DNA from: Mycobacterium sp. IS-3022
GTDB taxonomy: Bacteria; Actinomycetota; Actinomycetes; Mycobacteriales; Mycobacteriaceae
Direction: 5' to 3'
DNA length: 64,000 bases
NCBI RefSeq assembly: GCF_001500065.1
Contig: NZ_LQIN01000023.1
Coordinates: forward strand, 1 to 64,000
The number at the start of each line of letters is the position of its first letter. Positions within the stretch are counted from its first letter, which is position 1. Both the position numbers and the translations under genes were made by a program. The notes beneath the pieces are model-generated. The model saw nothing but the letters and a program-made list of their open reading frames with translations, did no database searches and was not told the DNA's origin. Positions 52,403-61,539 of the stretch are shown here, piece after piece.

Positions 52403-52708
52403 ATGAGTGCCGAAGATCTCGAGAAGTATGAAACCGAGATGGAGCTCTCGCTCTACCGCGAATACAAGGACATCGTCGGTCAGTTCAGTTATGTGGTGGA
52501 GACCGAGCGGCGGTTTTATCTCGCCAACAGCGTCGAGGTGGTGCCGCGTAACTCCGAGGGCGAGGTCTACTTCGAGCTGCGGCTGGCCGATGCCTGGGTG
52601 TGGGACATGTATCGACCCGCGCGCTTCGTCAAGCAGGTGCGCGTAATCACTTTCAAAGACGTCAATATCGAAGAGGTCGAAAAGCCAGAACTGCGCCTGC
52701 CCGAGTAG
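52403..52708 (+). CDS. DUF2469 protein
   Basis: A 101-residue acidic protein conserved in actinobacteria beside rnhB (Rv2901c). It begins MSAEDLEKYETEMELSLYRE and ends in an acidic tail. No enzyme motif is visible and the function is unknown. It lies 54 bp after rnhB, probably on the same mRNA. The conserved gene order with M. tuberculosis ends here. Confidence 0.88.
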   Translation: MSAEDLEKYETEMELSLYREYKDIVGQFSYVVETERRFYLANSVEVVPRNSEGEVYFELRLADAWVWDMYRPARFVKQVRVITFKDVNIEEVEKPELRLPE

Positions 52709-52748
52709 CGGCGCTTCGACGGTCTCCTTCCGAACGGGCTTTTGACGT

Positions 52749-52769
52749 GCGCGACAACACTTGTCGCGC
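52749..52769. terminator. Perfect palindrome after DUF2469
   Basis: GCGCGACAA (52749-52757) and TTGTCGCGC (52761-52769) pair perfectly around CAC. It starts 41 bp after the DUF2469 stop. It may be a terminator hairpin without a T-run, or a symmetric operator. Confidence 0.45.
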
Positions 52770-53147
52770 TTGGGCCCAACTGACGATCGGCGGCTTTTGA
52801 TACTGACGGTCTCTATTGTCATAAAAATTGCCATTTACCTCTGCCGCGGTGCGTCCTCGCGGCATGATCATTGGGACGCGCGGGTCGGACGGCTCGAGAC
52901 TCGCAACTCGCGGTTGTTGTCAATCGAGCCTAATTCTTGTTCCGCTATGCCCTGATACCCGTGGGCGTTGACGCGCCGGGCGATAGCGTTGCACGCGTGA
53001 GACAGAAAACATGATGATGTCGCATTTTTCGGTCTTGAGCAGTGTCGAAGTGTATGGCATGCTTGCGCAGCAAACATTCTTCAGCGGTTCGCGGCCACGG
53101 AAGGAGTCAGGGCAGTCCAGGCGTTGACCACCTCCACTCGGGAGCGA

Positions 53148-53177
53148 TTGACCCAAACTTATGTTCCGGCGTAAAGT
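53148..53177 (+). promoter_or_regulatory. Candidate mce operon promoter
   Basis: TTGACC (53148-53153), an 18-bp spacer and TAAAGT (53172-53177) resemble a SigA promoter. Transcription would start near 53184, leaving a leader of about 95 nt before mceA. Confidence 0.45.
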
Positions 53178-53279
53178 CCTGCACCGTCGTCATACGCACG
53201 CTAAAGGGAAAACGGGCTTGTCATATCGCGCAGCGGGGTGCCGTTCTGAGCGCCTCGGGCGCGAACGCGGGGGCGCTCG

Positions 53280-54473
53280 GTGAGTCAACATCTGCTGCGT
53301 CCATTCGTCGGTCTGTTGTCCATCGCTTTGGCCGTGGCGGTGTTCGTGTTGGCGGCAAACCTGTTTCGGGGCGGGTTCTCTGACACCGTGCCGGTCACCG
53401 TCCTCTCGCAACGGGCCGGTCTGGTGATGAATCCGGATGCGAAGGTTGAAGTTCGCGGTGTCCAGGTCGGCCGAGTCGCATCGATCGAAGCATTGCCGAG
53501 CGGCGAAGCGGCGATTCACCTTGCGATGGATCCCGGGCGGCTCGAAGCGATCCCGGCGAACGCGCTCGTCGACATCGCGGCGCCAACGGTGTTCGGCGCC
53601 AAACAAGTCCAATTCGTCTTCCCCGACGATCCGTCACCCCAATCGCTGCGCGCTGGTCAAGTGATCGAGGCCCAGCATGTGATGGTGGAAGTGAACACCG
53701 TCTTCGAGCAACTGACCTCGGTGTTGTCCACGATCGAGCCGGCGAAGCTCAACGCCACCCTCGGCGCGATCGCGCAAGCCGTGTCCGGTCGCGGGCAGAA
53801 GTTCGGCCAGATGCTCTCCGATCTGGATTCCTACCTCGCGACGCTCGAACCCAGCCTGCCTGCGCTCAATCGCGATCTGGAACTCGCTCCGGACGTGCTG
53901 CGTGCATACGCGGACGCCACAGGGGATTTCGTGGTGATCGCTGACAACGCGGCACGTATCAGCGACTCCATCGTCGACAAACAAGACGATCTGGACGCGG
54001 CGCTGGTCAGCGTGATCGGCCTTGCCGACGTCGGCAACGAGGTGATCGGTCAGAACCGCCCGTCGCTGACCGAAGTCGTGCGGCTGCTGGTCCCGACCAC
54101 CGCGTTGACCAACGAGTACAACCAGGCGCTGTGGTGTGTGTTGGCCGGCATGGTCGAGTCGTCCCACTTGCCACCGTTGAAAGCGCCGGGCGTCGAGGTG
54201 CTGGCCGGCTTCCTGTGGGCCCAGGAGCGGTACCGCTATCCCTTGGACCTGCCCAAGGCCGGCGCCGAGGGCGGTCCGCAGTGCACCGGACTGCCGAAGC
54301 TGCCGTTCGAAACCGCCGCACCGTATGTCGTGGCCGACACCGGAACCAATCCGTGGCGACGCACCTACCCGGGCATCGTCCTCAACGCCGACATCATCAA
54401 ACAGATCATGTTTCCCGACACCGAAACCGCTGGGCCGCCCCGCAATACAGCACAGATCGGGATGCCCGGATGA
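53280..54473 (+). CDS. mceA: Mce-family protein MceA
   Basis: A 397-residue MCE protein with one N-terminal membrane segment (about residues 7-27) and the MCE domain (about 38-115: VTVLSQRAGLVMNPDAKVEVRG, FGAKQVQFVFP). A helical region and the typical C-terminus PPRNTAQIGMPG follow. Six such proteins form the periplasmic tube that carries lipids to a YrbE/MceG ABC transporter. It starts with GTG 53280. Normally yrbEA and yrbEB precede this gene; here it is the first gene, 571 bp from the previous one. Confidence 0.92.
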   Translation: MSQHLLRPFVGLLSIALAVAVFVLAANLFRGGFSDTVPVTVLSQRAGLVMNPDAKVEVRGVQVGRVASIEALPSGEAAIHLAMDPGRLEAIPANALVDIAAPTVFGAKQVQFVFPDDPSPQSLRAGQVIEAQHVMVEVNTVFEQLTSVLSTIEPAKLNATLGAIAQAVSGRGQKFGQMLSDLDSYLATLEPSLPALNRDLELAPDVLRAYADATGDFVVIADNAARISDSIVDKQDDLDAALVSVIGLADVGNEVIGQNRPSLTEVVRLLVPTTALTNEYNQALWCVLAGMVESSHLPPLKAPGVEVLAGFLWAQERYRYPLDLPKAGAEGGPQCTGLPKLPFETAAPYVVADTGTNPWRRTYPGIVLNADIIKQIMFPDTETAGPPRNTAQIGMPG

Positions 54474-55495
54474 GGCGTTCGCTGCGGCCGACCCTGGTCA
54501 AGTTCGGGATATTCGCGGTCGTGATGGCGTTGCTGACCGCGTCGCTGTTCTTCATCTTCGGCCAGTACCAAACCGGGAGCACGAAGGACTATTCGGCGGT
54601 GTTCGCCGACGCTTCCCGTCTGAAGGCGGGCCAGTCCGTGCGGGTGGCCGGGATGCGGGTGGGCACGGTCAACAGCGTCAAGCTTCGGCCGGACAAGACG
54701 GTGCTCGTCAGATTCGACGCCGACCCGAATGTACGCATGACCACGGGCACACGGGCGGCGGTGCGGTACCTGAACCTGGTCGGGGACCGGTACCTGGAAC
54801 TGATCGAGGGACCGGACGGGACGCCGCTGTCACCCGACTCGGAAATCCCGTTGGAGCGGACCCAGGGCGCGCTCGACCTCGACCTGCTGCTCGGCGGCCT
54901 CAAACCCGTTATCCGAGGATTGAATCCGGAAGACGTCAACGCGCTGTCGGCGTCCCTGATCCAGATCTTCCAGGGGCAGGGCGGCACCCTGCAGTCGCTG
55001 CTGAACAACACCTCCGGCTTCACCACGGCGCTCGCAGACCACAACCAGACGATCCAGGCGCTCATCGACAATCTGCGCACGCTGCTTGCCACCCTGAATC
55101 GCGAAGGCGACAAGTTCTCGGGCACGATCGACCGTCTGGAAAGGCTCGTCACCGAGCTTGCGGCCGAACGTGATCCGATCGGCAACGCGATCGAATCGTT
55201 GAACAACGGATCGGCATCAATCGCCGACCTCCTCAGCGATGCGCGCGCACCGCTGGCCGGTACCGTCGACGAACTCGCCCGGCTGGCCACCAACCTCGAC
55301 TTCCAGAAGGACCGGCTCGACACGAGTCTGCAGAAGGCACCCGAGAACTACCGCAAGCTGATCCGCACGGGGTCGTACGGAAGCTTCTTCAACTACTACA
55401 TCTGCGAACTCAAGTGGCGGGTGACCGACCTGCAGGGCCGCACTGCCGTCTTCCCATGGCTCAAACAGGAAACCGGGAGGTGTGCCGAGCCCTGA
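54470..55495 (+). CDS. mceB: Mce-family protein MceB
   Basis: A 341-residue MCE protein with a membrane segment (about residues 12-32) and MCE domain (about 38-115: YSAVFADASRLKAGQSVRVAG, RYLNLVGDRYLEL). The long helical part forms the tube wall in known Mce complexes. The C-terminal Cys-bearing region (YICELKW, GRCAEP) is usual for MceB. The ATG overlaps the mceA stop as ATGA, so the genes are translationally coupled. Confidence 0.92.
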   Translation: MRRSLRPTLVKFGIFAVVMALLTASLFFIFGQYQTGSTKDYSAVFADASRLKAGQSVRVAGMRVGTVNSVKLRPDKTVLVRFDADPNVRMTTGTRAAVRYLNLVGDRYLELIEGPDGTPLSPDSEIPLERTQGALDLDLLLGGLKPVIRGLNPEDVNALSASLIQIFQGQGGTLQSLLNNTSGFTTALADHNQTIQALIDNLRTLLATLNREGDKFSGTIDRLERLVTELAAERDPIGNAIESLNNGSASIADLLSDARAPLAGTVDELARLATNLDFQKDRLDTSLQKAPENYRKLIRTGSYGSFFNYYICELKWRVTDLQGRTAVFPWLKQETGRCAEP

Positions 55496-56595
55496 TGCTG
55501 AAATACCGTGGCAGACAACTCATCCGCGCCGGAATCCTTGGCGTGGTGCTGATCGTCCTCGTCATCGCCGTCGGACTCGCGCCGGAACGGCTGGTGTCAT
55601 GGGCGACCGCGGTGAGGTATCAGGCGCAGTTCGCCGACGCCGGCGGGCTGGCAGTGGGCAACGACGTGACGATCTCGGGAATCAAGGTGGGCACCGTCTC
55701 CAGCGTCGCGCTGGAAGGTCGCAACGCACTGGTGACGATGGTGGTCGACGGCTCGGTGTCGTTGGGATCGGCCACCACTGCACACATCCGCACGGGCACC
55801 CTGCTGGGCGAGCGCGTCGTGACCCTGGAGTCCAAGGGCGAGGGCTCGCTGCATCCGATGGACGTGATTCCCGTGTCGCGCACCGCGTCCCCGTACTCGC
55901 TGACCGAGGCGGTCAGTGAGCTGACGAGCAATACCGCGGGCACCGACACCGCGTCGTTGAACCAGTCGTTGGACACCTTGTCGGCGACCCTGGACCAGGT
56001 GGCGCCGCAACTGGGCCCCGCGTTCGACGGGCTGACCCGGCTATCGAAGGCGATCAACGACCGTGACGAAACGCTGGGGGACTTGCTCGAAAACGGCGCC
56101 GATGTCACCGAGATCCTGTCGGACCGCAGCCAGCAGGTGAACACGCTGATCCTCAACGCCAACGACCTGGTGTCGGTGTTGTCGGCACGGCGCTACGCCA
56201 TCGTCGAACTGCTCGCGCACACATCGGCGCTGTCCCAGCAGCTGTCCGGTCTCATCGCCGACAACGAGAAGGAGCTCGCCCCCACGTTGGAGAAGCTCAA
56301 CGGCGTGACCGAGGTCCTGGAGAAGAATCGCGACAACATCGCCAAGGCGCTTCCCGGACTGGCGAAGTTCCAGATCACGTTGGGCGAGACGATCGGTAAC
56401 GGCCCGTACTACCAGGCCTACGTCCCCAACATCTTCTTCGGCCAGATTTTCCAGCCGTTCTTCGATTACGCGTTCGGATTCCGGCGTGGGGTCAACGCCG
56501 GTCAGCCACCCGACAACGCCGGCCCGCGCGCCGAGCTTCCGTTTCCTTACAACGGAATTCCGATGCCTCACGAGCAGTGGGGGCCGGGACGATGA
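55495..56595 (+). CDS. mceC: Mce-family protein MceC
   Basis: A 366-residue MCE protein: membrane segment (about residues 12-32), MCE domain (YQAQFADAGGLAVGNDVTISG, HIRTGTLLGERVVTL) and helical region. Part of the hexameric Mce tube. The ATG overlaps the mceB stop in TGATG. Confidence 0.92.
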   Translation: MLKYRGRQLIRAGILGVVLIVLVIAVGLAPERLVSWATAVRYQAQFADAGGLAVGNDVTISGIKVGTVSSVALEGRNALVTMVVDGSVSLGSATTAHIRTGTLLGERVVTLESKGEGSLHPMDVIPVSRTASPYSLTEAVSELTSNTAGTDTASLNQSLDTLSATLDQVAPQLGPAFDGLTRLSKAINDRDETLGDLLENGADVTEILSDRSQQVNTLILNANDLVSVLSARRYAIVELLAHTSALSQQLSGLIADNEKELAPTLEKLNGVTEVLEKNRDNIAKALPGLAKFQITLGETIGNGPYYQAYVPNIFFGQIFQPFFDYAFGFRRGVNAGQPPDNAGPRAELPFPYNGIPMPHEQWGPGR

Positions 56596-58034
56596 ACAAC
56601 ATCTGGGTCAAGCGCGCGCTCGCGGCCGCGTTAACCGTGGCCCTCGTCGGTGGGGTCGTGGTCCTGATCCGGCAGACCGTGTTCCGGCCCACGACCATCA
56701 CCGCTCACTTCACCACCGCCACCGCGATATATCCCGGTGACGAGGTGAGGATCGCGGGTGTCAAGGTGGGTTCGATCGAGTCGATCAAACCGGTCGGCAC
56801 CGAGGCGGAGATGAGGCTGGCCGTCGACCACGGCGTCAAGGTGCCGGCCGATGCCAAGGCGGTGATCGTCGCCCAGAACCTGGTCTCGGCGCGGTACGTC
56901 CAGCTGACGCCTGCCTACGAGTCGGGTCCGGTGATGTCCGACGGGGCCGTTATACCGTTGGAGCGCACGGCCGTTCCGGTCGAGTGGAACGAAGTCAAAG
57001 AGCAGCTGATGCGCCTGGCTACCGACCTGGGGCCCGCGGAGGACATGTCGACCGGGTCGGTCGGGCGGTTCATCGACAGCGCGGCCAACGCGCTCGACGG
57101 CAACGGCGACAAACTGCGTCAAACGCTCGCGCAGCTGTCCGGCGTCGGTCGCATACTCGCCGACGGGAGCGGCAACATCGTCGACACCATCAACCACCTG
57201 CAGGCGTTCGTCACCGCGCTGCGGGACAGCAACGAGCAGATCGTGCAGTTCCAGGACAGGTTTGCGACGTTGACCAGCGTCGTCGACGACAGCCGATCCG
57301 ATCTCGACGCCGCGTTGAGGAACCTGTCCGACGTCGTCGGCGAGACCACCCGATTCATCCGAGGTACGCGCGACCAGACCACCGAACAGATCCAACGACT
57401 GGCCAACGTCACCCAGAACCTCGTCGAAAACCGCATGGCGTTGGAAAACGTCCTGCACATAGCGCCGCACTCGATTGCCAACGCGGTCAACATGTTCGAC
57501 CCCCGCACCGGGGCTGCCAGCGGCGTGTTCGTGTTGAACAATTTGTCGAATCCGGTGTGGGCCTTCTGCGGCATGATCGGAGCGCTGCAAAACGTCACCT
57601 CGCCGACCACCGGGAAACTGTGCGCGCAGTACCTCGGGCCCGGCCTGCGCACGGCAAGCATCAACAACGTGCCGTTCCCGTTCAGCCTGTTTCTGACGTC
57701 GAACCCACCGCCGTACATGCTGCGGTATTCGGAACCGGAGTTGATGCCCGGCGCCGGCGGGCCGCCCGACGATCAGCCGGAACCACCGCCCGCGGTGTCG
57801 GCCTACACCGGGGTCGGCGACGTACCGCCGCCTCCGGGCTGGGGGGCGCCTCCGCCACCGCCGGCCATCCCGCCCGCACCACTCGCTGTACCCGCATCAC
57901 CCGGTCCGCCGACCCTACAGGACATGCTGCTGCCCGCGGAGCGGTCCAACCCGCAGGCGCCTCCGGCGCCGTCGAACTCGCCGGCACAGCCGACCGCGGC
58001 GCCCCCGGTTCCACACGGCGGAGGACCGTCATGA
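56592..58034 (+). CDS. mceD: Mce-family protein MceD
   Basis: A 480-residue MCE protein: membrane segment (about residues 8-27), MCE domain (TAHFTTATAIYPGDEVRIAG, NLVSARYVQLTP), helices, and a C-terminal low-complexity tail of about 110 residues rich in Pro, Ala and Gly (PPPPGWGAPPPPPAIPPAP). Proline-rich tails are common in MceC, MceD and MceF proteins. Overlaps the mceC stop as ATGA. Confidence 0.92.
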   Translation: MNNIWVKRALAAALTVALVGGVVVLIRQTVFRPTTITAHFTTATAIYPGDEVRIAGVKVGSIESIKPVGTEAEMRLAVDHGVKVPADAKAVIVAQNLVSARYVQLTPAYESGPVMSDGAVIPLERTAVPVEWNEVKEQLMRLATDLGPAEDMSTGSVGRFIDSAANALDGNGDKLRQTLAQLSGVGRILADGSGNIVDTINHLQAFVTALRDSNEQIVQFQDRFATLTSVVDDSRSDLDAALRNLSDVVGETTRFIRGTRDQTTEQIQRLANVTQNLVENRMALENVLHIAPHSIANAVNMFDPRTGAASGVFVLNNLSNPVWAFCGMIGALQNVTSPTTGKLCAQYLGPGLRTASINNVPFPFSLFLTSNPPPYMLRYSEPELMPGAGGPPDDQPEPPPAVSAYTGVGDVPPPPGWGAPPPPPAIPPAPLAVPASPGPPTLQDMLLPAERSNPQAPPAPSNSPAQPTAAPPVPHGGGPS

Positions 58035-59191
58035 TCGGCCGTCGTACGGTGGCCGCCGGGCTGACCCTGCTGCTGACGCTCACCGGGTGCTCGTTCCAAG
58101 GGGTGAACTCGCTGCCGCTGCCGGGGGCGGTGGGCAGAGGGCCGGACGCCGACGTCTACCAAGTCGAACTCGCCAACATCGGTACGCTGGAGTCGAATTC
58201 GCCCGTGATGATCGACGACGTCGTGGTCGGCAGCGTGGGCAGGATGACGTTGCACGGCTGGCACATCGACCTCGAGATCTCGGTCAAGCCCGACGTCGCG
58301 GTGCCCGCCAATGCCGTCGCGACGGTCGGCCAGACCAGCCTGCTGGGCTCCATGCACGTGGCGCTGGACCCGCCGCCGGGTGAAAAGCCGAGTGGCAGGC
58401 TCCGTCCGGGCGCCACCATCGGTCTCGACAAGACGTCGATCTACCCGTCGACGGAACAGACGCTGTCGTCACTGGCGGCGGTGGTCAACGGCGGGGGACT
58501 GGGCCAGATCGGCGACATCATCGCCAATTTCAACACCGCGCTGTCGGGACGCCAGGGAACCGTGCGCGACCTGATCGCCCGACTGGACACCTTCGTCGGG
58601 ACCCTCTACCAACAGCGCGACAACATCATCGCCACCATCGACGAGCTGAACAGATTCTCGCAGCGGTTGGGCGATGAACAGCAGGTGCTCACCCGGGCGC
58701 TCGACAAGATCCCGCCCGCGCTCGACGTGCTGATCCGGGAACGACCCAACTTCACCACCGCACTGAATCGGTTGGGGCAGTTCAGCGATACGGTGTCCGG
58801 CTTGATCAACGACACGCAGGCCGACCTCGTCACGAATCTGCAGAACTTGGAGCCGACGCTGCGCGCACTCGCCGACGTGGGCGCTGAGATCGACACGGCG
58901 CTGGCGTGGCTGCCGACATTCCCGTTGACCCAGAACTTGATCGACCGCGCGGTGCGCGGGGATTACGTGAACCTCTTCGTCACCGTCGACTGGACGAATG
59001 CGCGGCTCAAGCGTGGATTGCTCCTTGGCACCGCCCTCGGACAGGACCGTGCATCGTTGATCCCCGCGCCAGGTGACCCCGGATATGACGCGTACTACAC
59101 CAAATTCCCTCTAGGCGTTGGTACCTCGCCGCCCTTCGGTCCGATCCCCAACGCTGCACCCGCGCCGTGGGAACCGGCGGGTGGTGGCTGA
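58031..59191 (+). CDS. mceE: Mce-family lipoprotein MceE
   Basis: A 386-residue MCE lipoprotein. The signal peptide ends in the lipobox LTGC (Cys about residue 20), replacing the membrane anchor of the other subunits. The MCE domain contains YQVELANIGTLESNSPVMID and TVGQTSLLGSMHVAL. As in all mce operons, the fifth gene encodes the lipoprotein. The ATG overlaps the mceD stop. Confidence 0.93.
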   Translation: MIGRRTVAAGLTLLLTLTGCSFQGVNSLPLPGAVGRGPDADVYQVELANIGTLESNSPVMIDDVVVGSVGRMTLHGWHIDLEISVKPDVAVPANAVATVGQTSLLGSMHVALDPPPGEKPSGRLRPGATIGLDKTSIYPSTEQTLSSLAAVVNGGGLGQIGDIIANFNTALSGRQGTVRDLIARLDTFVGTLYQQRDNIIATIDELNRFSQRLGDEQQVLTRALDKIPPALDVLIRERPNFTTALNRLGQFSDTVSGLINDTQADLVTNLQNLEPTLRALADVGAEIDTALAWLPTFPLTQNLIDRAVRGDYVNLFVTVDWTNARLKRGLLLGTALGQDRASLIPAPGDPGYDAYYTKFPLGVGTSPPFGPIPNAAPAPWEPAGGG

Positions 59192-60903
59192 TGCTGCCGC
59201 GGATGGTGCGCATCCAGCTCGTGATCTTCTCGATCGCGTCGATCATCGGCGTGGTCGCGATGGTGTTCGCCTACATGCAGGTGCCCACCCTGCTGGGCAT
59301 CGGGAAGATCACCGTCACACTGGAGTTGCCCTCGTCCGGCGGTCTCTACCGATTCGCCAACGTCACCTATCGCGGTGTGCAGGTCGGCAAGGTGACCGAG
59401 ATGGACGTGTCCCGCAGCCGGGCCACCGCGACGCTGCGGCTCGACACGTCACCCAGGATCCCGGCCGATCTGCAGGCCGAAGTGCGCAGTGTGTCGGCCG
59501 TCGGCGAGCAGTACGTCGAACTGCTTCCGCGCACCGACTCTCCACCGTATCTGGAAGACGGATCGGTGATCCCGATGGCCGACACCACGATTCCGCAGCC
59601 GGTGAGCCCGATGCTGGAGCAGGTGAACACCTTGATCGCGAGCATTCCCAAGGGCCGCTTGACGGAGTTGATCGACGAATCGTACAGGGCGTTCAGCGGC
59701 GCCGGTTTCGACATGGGTTCCCTGGTGGATTCGTCGGCCACGCTCTCGGAGGCCCTCAACAAGGACGCCTCCCGCTCGGCGAGGTTGGCCGAAGACTCGG
59801 TGCCCCTGCTGGATTCGCAGGCACGCTCGACCGACGCCCTTCGCCTGTGGGCCTCCAGCCTTGCCGGTATCACCGGGCAGGTGGTGGCCGACGACCCGCA
59901 GATCCGCACACTGCTGGAGGAGGGCCCCGCCGCCGCGAACGAGGTCTCGGGACTGCTCGAGCAGATCAAGCCGACCCTGCCGGTGCTGTTGGCCAACATG
60001 ACCACCTTCGGTCAGGTGGCAGTGACTTATCGGCCCTCGCTCGAACAGGTGCTCGTGCTGTTACCGCCGTTCATGGCAAACGTGCAGTCGTCCGCTCCCC
60101 AGAACAACTCCACCGGTATCGCCCTGGGCGACTTCCGTATTCAGATGGCCGACCCCAATCCGTGTACCGTCGGATTCCTGCCGCCCTCGCAGTGGCGTAG
60201 CCCCGACGACCAGACCACGGTCGACACGCCGGACGGGCTGTATTGCAAGCTGCCGCAGGACTCGCCGATCGTCGTGCGCGGTGCGCGCAATGCGCCGTGT
60301 ATGGGGGTTCCCGGTAAGCGGGCACCGACCGTCGAGCAGTGCTACAGCGACAAACCCTATGAGCCACTCGCGATGCGCCAACACACGGTGGGCCCGTATC
60401 CCATCGATCCGAACCTCATCGCACAGGGCGTGCTTCCCGACGATCGAGTCAGCGCCGACGAGAACCTCTTCGCCCCGCTCGAGGGCACGCCACTTCCGCC
60501 CGGTGCCATCCCGCGAGGTCCGCTGCCGCCGATCCCGCCTCCGCCGCTGGCGCCCGGTGCACAGATGCCGTCGCTGCCGCCGAACGCCATCCCGCCCCTG
60601 GTGACGCGGGAGGTGGACCAGCGGGGTGCCAACGCGTCTGCGCCGCAGCCTGGGACTCCACACGGGCCGTCGGCGCAGGGCCCGCAGCCGACCGAGGGGT
60701 CGGCGGCTCCGCCAGGGGCGGTGCCTGCGACGCCGAGTTCTGTCACCACCGGTCCGGCGGAGGGTCCGTCCGTCGCCATCGCGCACTACGATCCGCAGAC
60801 CGGCCGGTACGCGACACCGGACGGAAACGTCGGCCGCCAAATCGATCTGGTGCAGAGCCCGAAGTCATGGCAGGAGCTGATCTACGAGGCGGGGCCGCGA
60901 TGA
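59191..60903 (+). CDS. mceF: Mce-family protein MceF
   Basis: A 570-residue MCE protein: membrane segment (about residues 7-28), MCE domain (TVTLELPSSGGLYRFANVTY, SVSAVGEQYVELLPR), helical region, then a long Pro/Gly-rich C-terminal tail (from about residue 430, with PPIPPPPLAPGAQMP). The last 40 residues (YDPQTGRYATPDGNVG) are a conserved MceF ending. The ATG overlaps the mceE stop in TGATG. It closes the six-gene MCE set. Confidence 0.93.
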   Translation: MLPRMVRIQLVIFSIASIIGVVAMVFAYMQVPTLLGIGKITVTLELPSSGGLYRFANVTYRGVQVGKVTEMDVSRSRATATLRLDTSPRIPADLQAEVRSVSAVGEQYVELLPRTDSPPYLEDGSVIPMADTTIPQPVSPMLEQVNTLIASIPKGRLTELIDESYRAFSGAGFDMGSLVDSSATLSEALNKDASRSARLAEDSVPLLDSQARSTDALRLWASSLAGITGQVVADDPQIRTLLEEGPAAANEVSGLLEQIKPTLPVLLANMTTFGQVAVTYRPSLEQVLVLLPPFMANVQSSAPQNNSTGIALGDFRIQMADPNPCTVGFLPPSQWRSPDDQTTVDTPDGLYCKLPQDSPIVVRGARNAPCMGVPGKRAPTVEQCYSDKPYEPLAMRQHTVGPYPIDPNLIAQGVLPDDRVSADENLFAPLEGTPLPPGAIPRGPLPPIPPPPLAPGAQMPSLPPNAIPPLVTREVDQRGANASAPQPGTPHGPSAQGPQPTEGSAAPPGAVPATPSSVTTGPAEGPSVAIAHYDPQTGRYATPDGNVGRQIDLVQSPKSWQELIYEAGPR

Positions 60904-61379
60904 TTCGGGCGATGGCGATTGCGGCGGCAGTGATCGCGGCGGTTCACTGCGCGCCGCCCGCGCGGGCGCAGAACGAGGTCGCGATCAACGGCGTCTTCAC
61001 CGCGTTCTCCGACGGCCGGTGGGCGACGACCAACGATTCGCGTCACGACGAGGCTAGCGTCACGCAGACGTGGACCATCACCTCGACGTGTACGACGTAT
61101 CAGGACTGCACCGGCCGGGTGGTGAGCGATCAGGGCTGGAGCGCCGATCTGGTGTACATGAGCGGCCGGTGGAAGGTCAGCAGGACGGTCCCGGACTGGG
61201 AGCCGTGCATCGACGGTACGGCCTACCCAGGCAAGCAGGCGTGGGTGTTCTGGCTCGGCTATCCGCAGGACCCCAACAAGTTCGTCGGGTGGGACAAGAC
61301 CGAAGGGCCCAGTGGTGCCTGCGGATTCAACAAAGTGCTCGACATCGAGATGCCGTTCACCCTTACCCGCGTGGGCTGA
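60900..61379 (+). CDS. Secreted Mce-associated small protein
   Basis: A 159-residue protein with a clear signal peptide (cleavage near ARA-Q, about residue 23) and at least four cysteines in the mature part (STCTTYQDCTG, WEPCIDG, GACGF), suggesting disulfides. Its ATG overlaps the mceF stop, so it belongs to the operon. Small secreted proteins often accompany mce operons; the role of this one is unknown. I do not recognise the family beyond similar mycobacterial secreted hypotheticals. Confidence 0.75.
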   Translation: MIRAMAIAAAVIAAVHCAPPARAQNEVAINGVFTAFSDGRWATTNDSRHDEASVTQTWTITSTCTTYQDCTGRVVSDQGWSADLVYMSGRWKVSRTVPDWEPCIDGTAYPGKQAWVFWLGYPQDPNKFVGWDKTEGPSGACGFNKVLDIEMPFTLTRVG

Positions 61380-61452
61380 ACGCGTGCCGCGGTCATCGAT
61401 CCTCCTTCAGGAGATGCGATCGAGGGCATCCTCGCCGAGAACCCGAGCATAG

Positions 61453-61501
61453 AATAGCATTCACTATTATCATCAAAGGAGAACAAAAATTAGGTTATAG
61501 T
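61453..61501 (+). promoter_or_regulatory. AT-rich dyad and promoter before the LLM oxidoreductase gene
   Basis: GAATAGCATTC (61452-61462) is a perfect palindrome, overlapping AATAG-CATTCA-CTATT (61453-61468), a second dyad. Downstream, TATAGT (61496-61501) is a strong -10. Dyads of this type near lipid-metabolism genes are often bound by TetR-family regulators, which is an inference. Confidence 0.5.
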
Positions 61502-61509
61502 CGGTCGGC

Positions 61510-61539
61510 GTGAGCCCTCCGAACCTGATTCAGCGCTGA
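61510..61539 (+). CDS. Possible leaderless leader peptide (9 codons)
   Basis: GTG at 61510 lies 8 bp after the TATAGT -10, where transcription should begin. It opens a 9-codon frame (reading MSPPNLIQR) whose TGA stop overlaps the ATG of the LLM gene (TGATG). This would let ribosomes load on a leaderless mRNA and pass to the downstream start. No translation evidence exists. Confidence 0.3.
   Translation: MSPPNLIQR

Larger units (their letters stand above)
52709..53279. other. Long intergenic region before the mce operon
   Basis: 571 bp with no convincing gene on either strand; short open frames lack coding character and homology. It holds the palindrome at 52749-52769, an AT-rich patch around 52800-52840 that stands out from its GC-rich surroundings, another around 53005-53035, and a candidate mce promoter at 53148-53177. 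I see no remnant of yrbE permease genes. Confidence 0.6.

Noticed and set aside
52709..53279. Relic of yrbE permease genes before mceA
   Set aside because: None of the short frames in this stretch shows permease-like hydrophobic segments or family motifs.
53042..53383. 113-codon plus-strand frame running into mceA
   Set aside because: No recognisable domain, overlaps the MceA N-terminus in another frame and has no ribosome-binding site.
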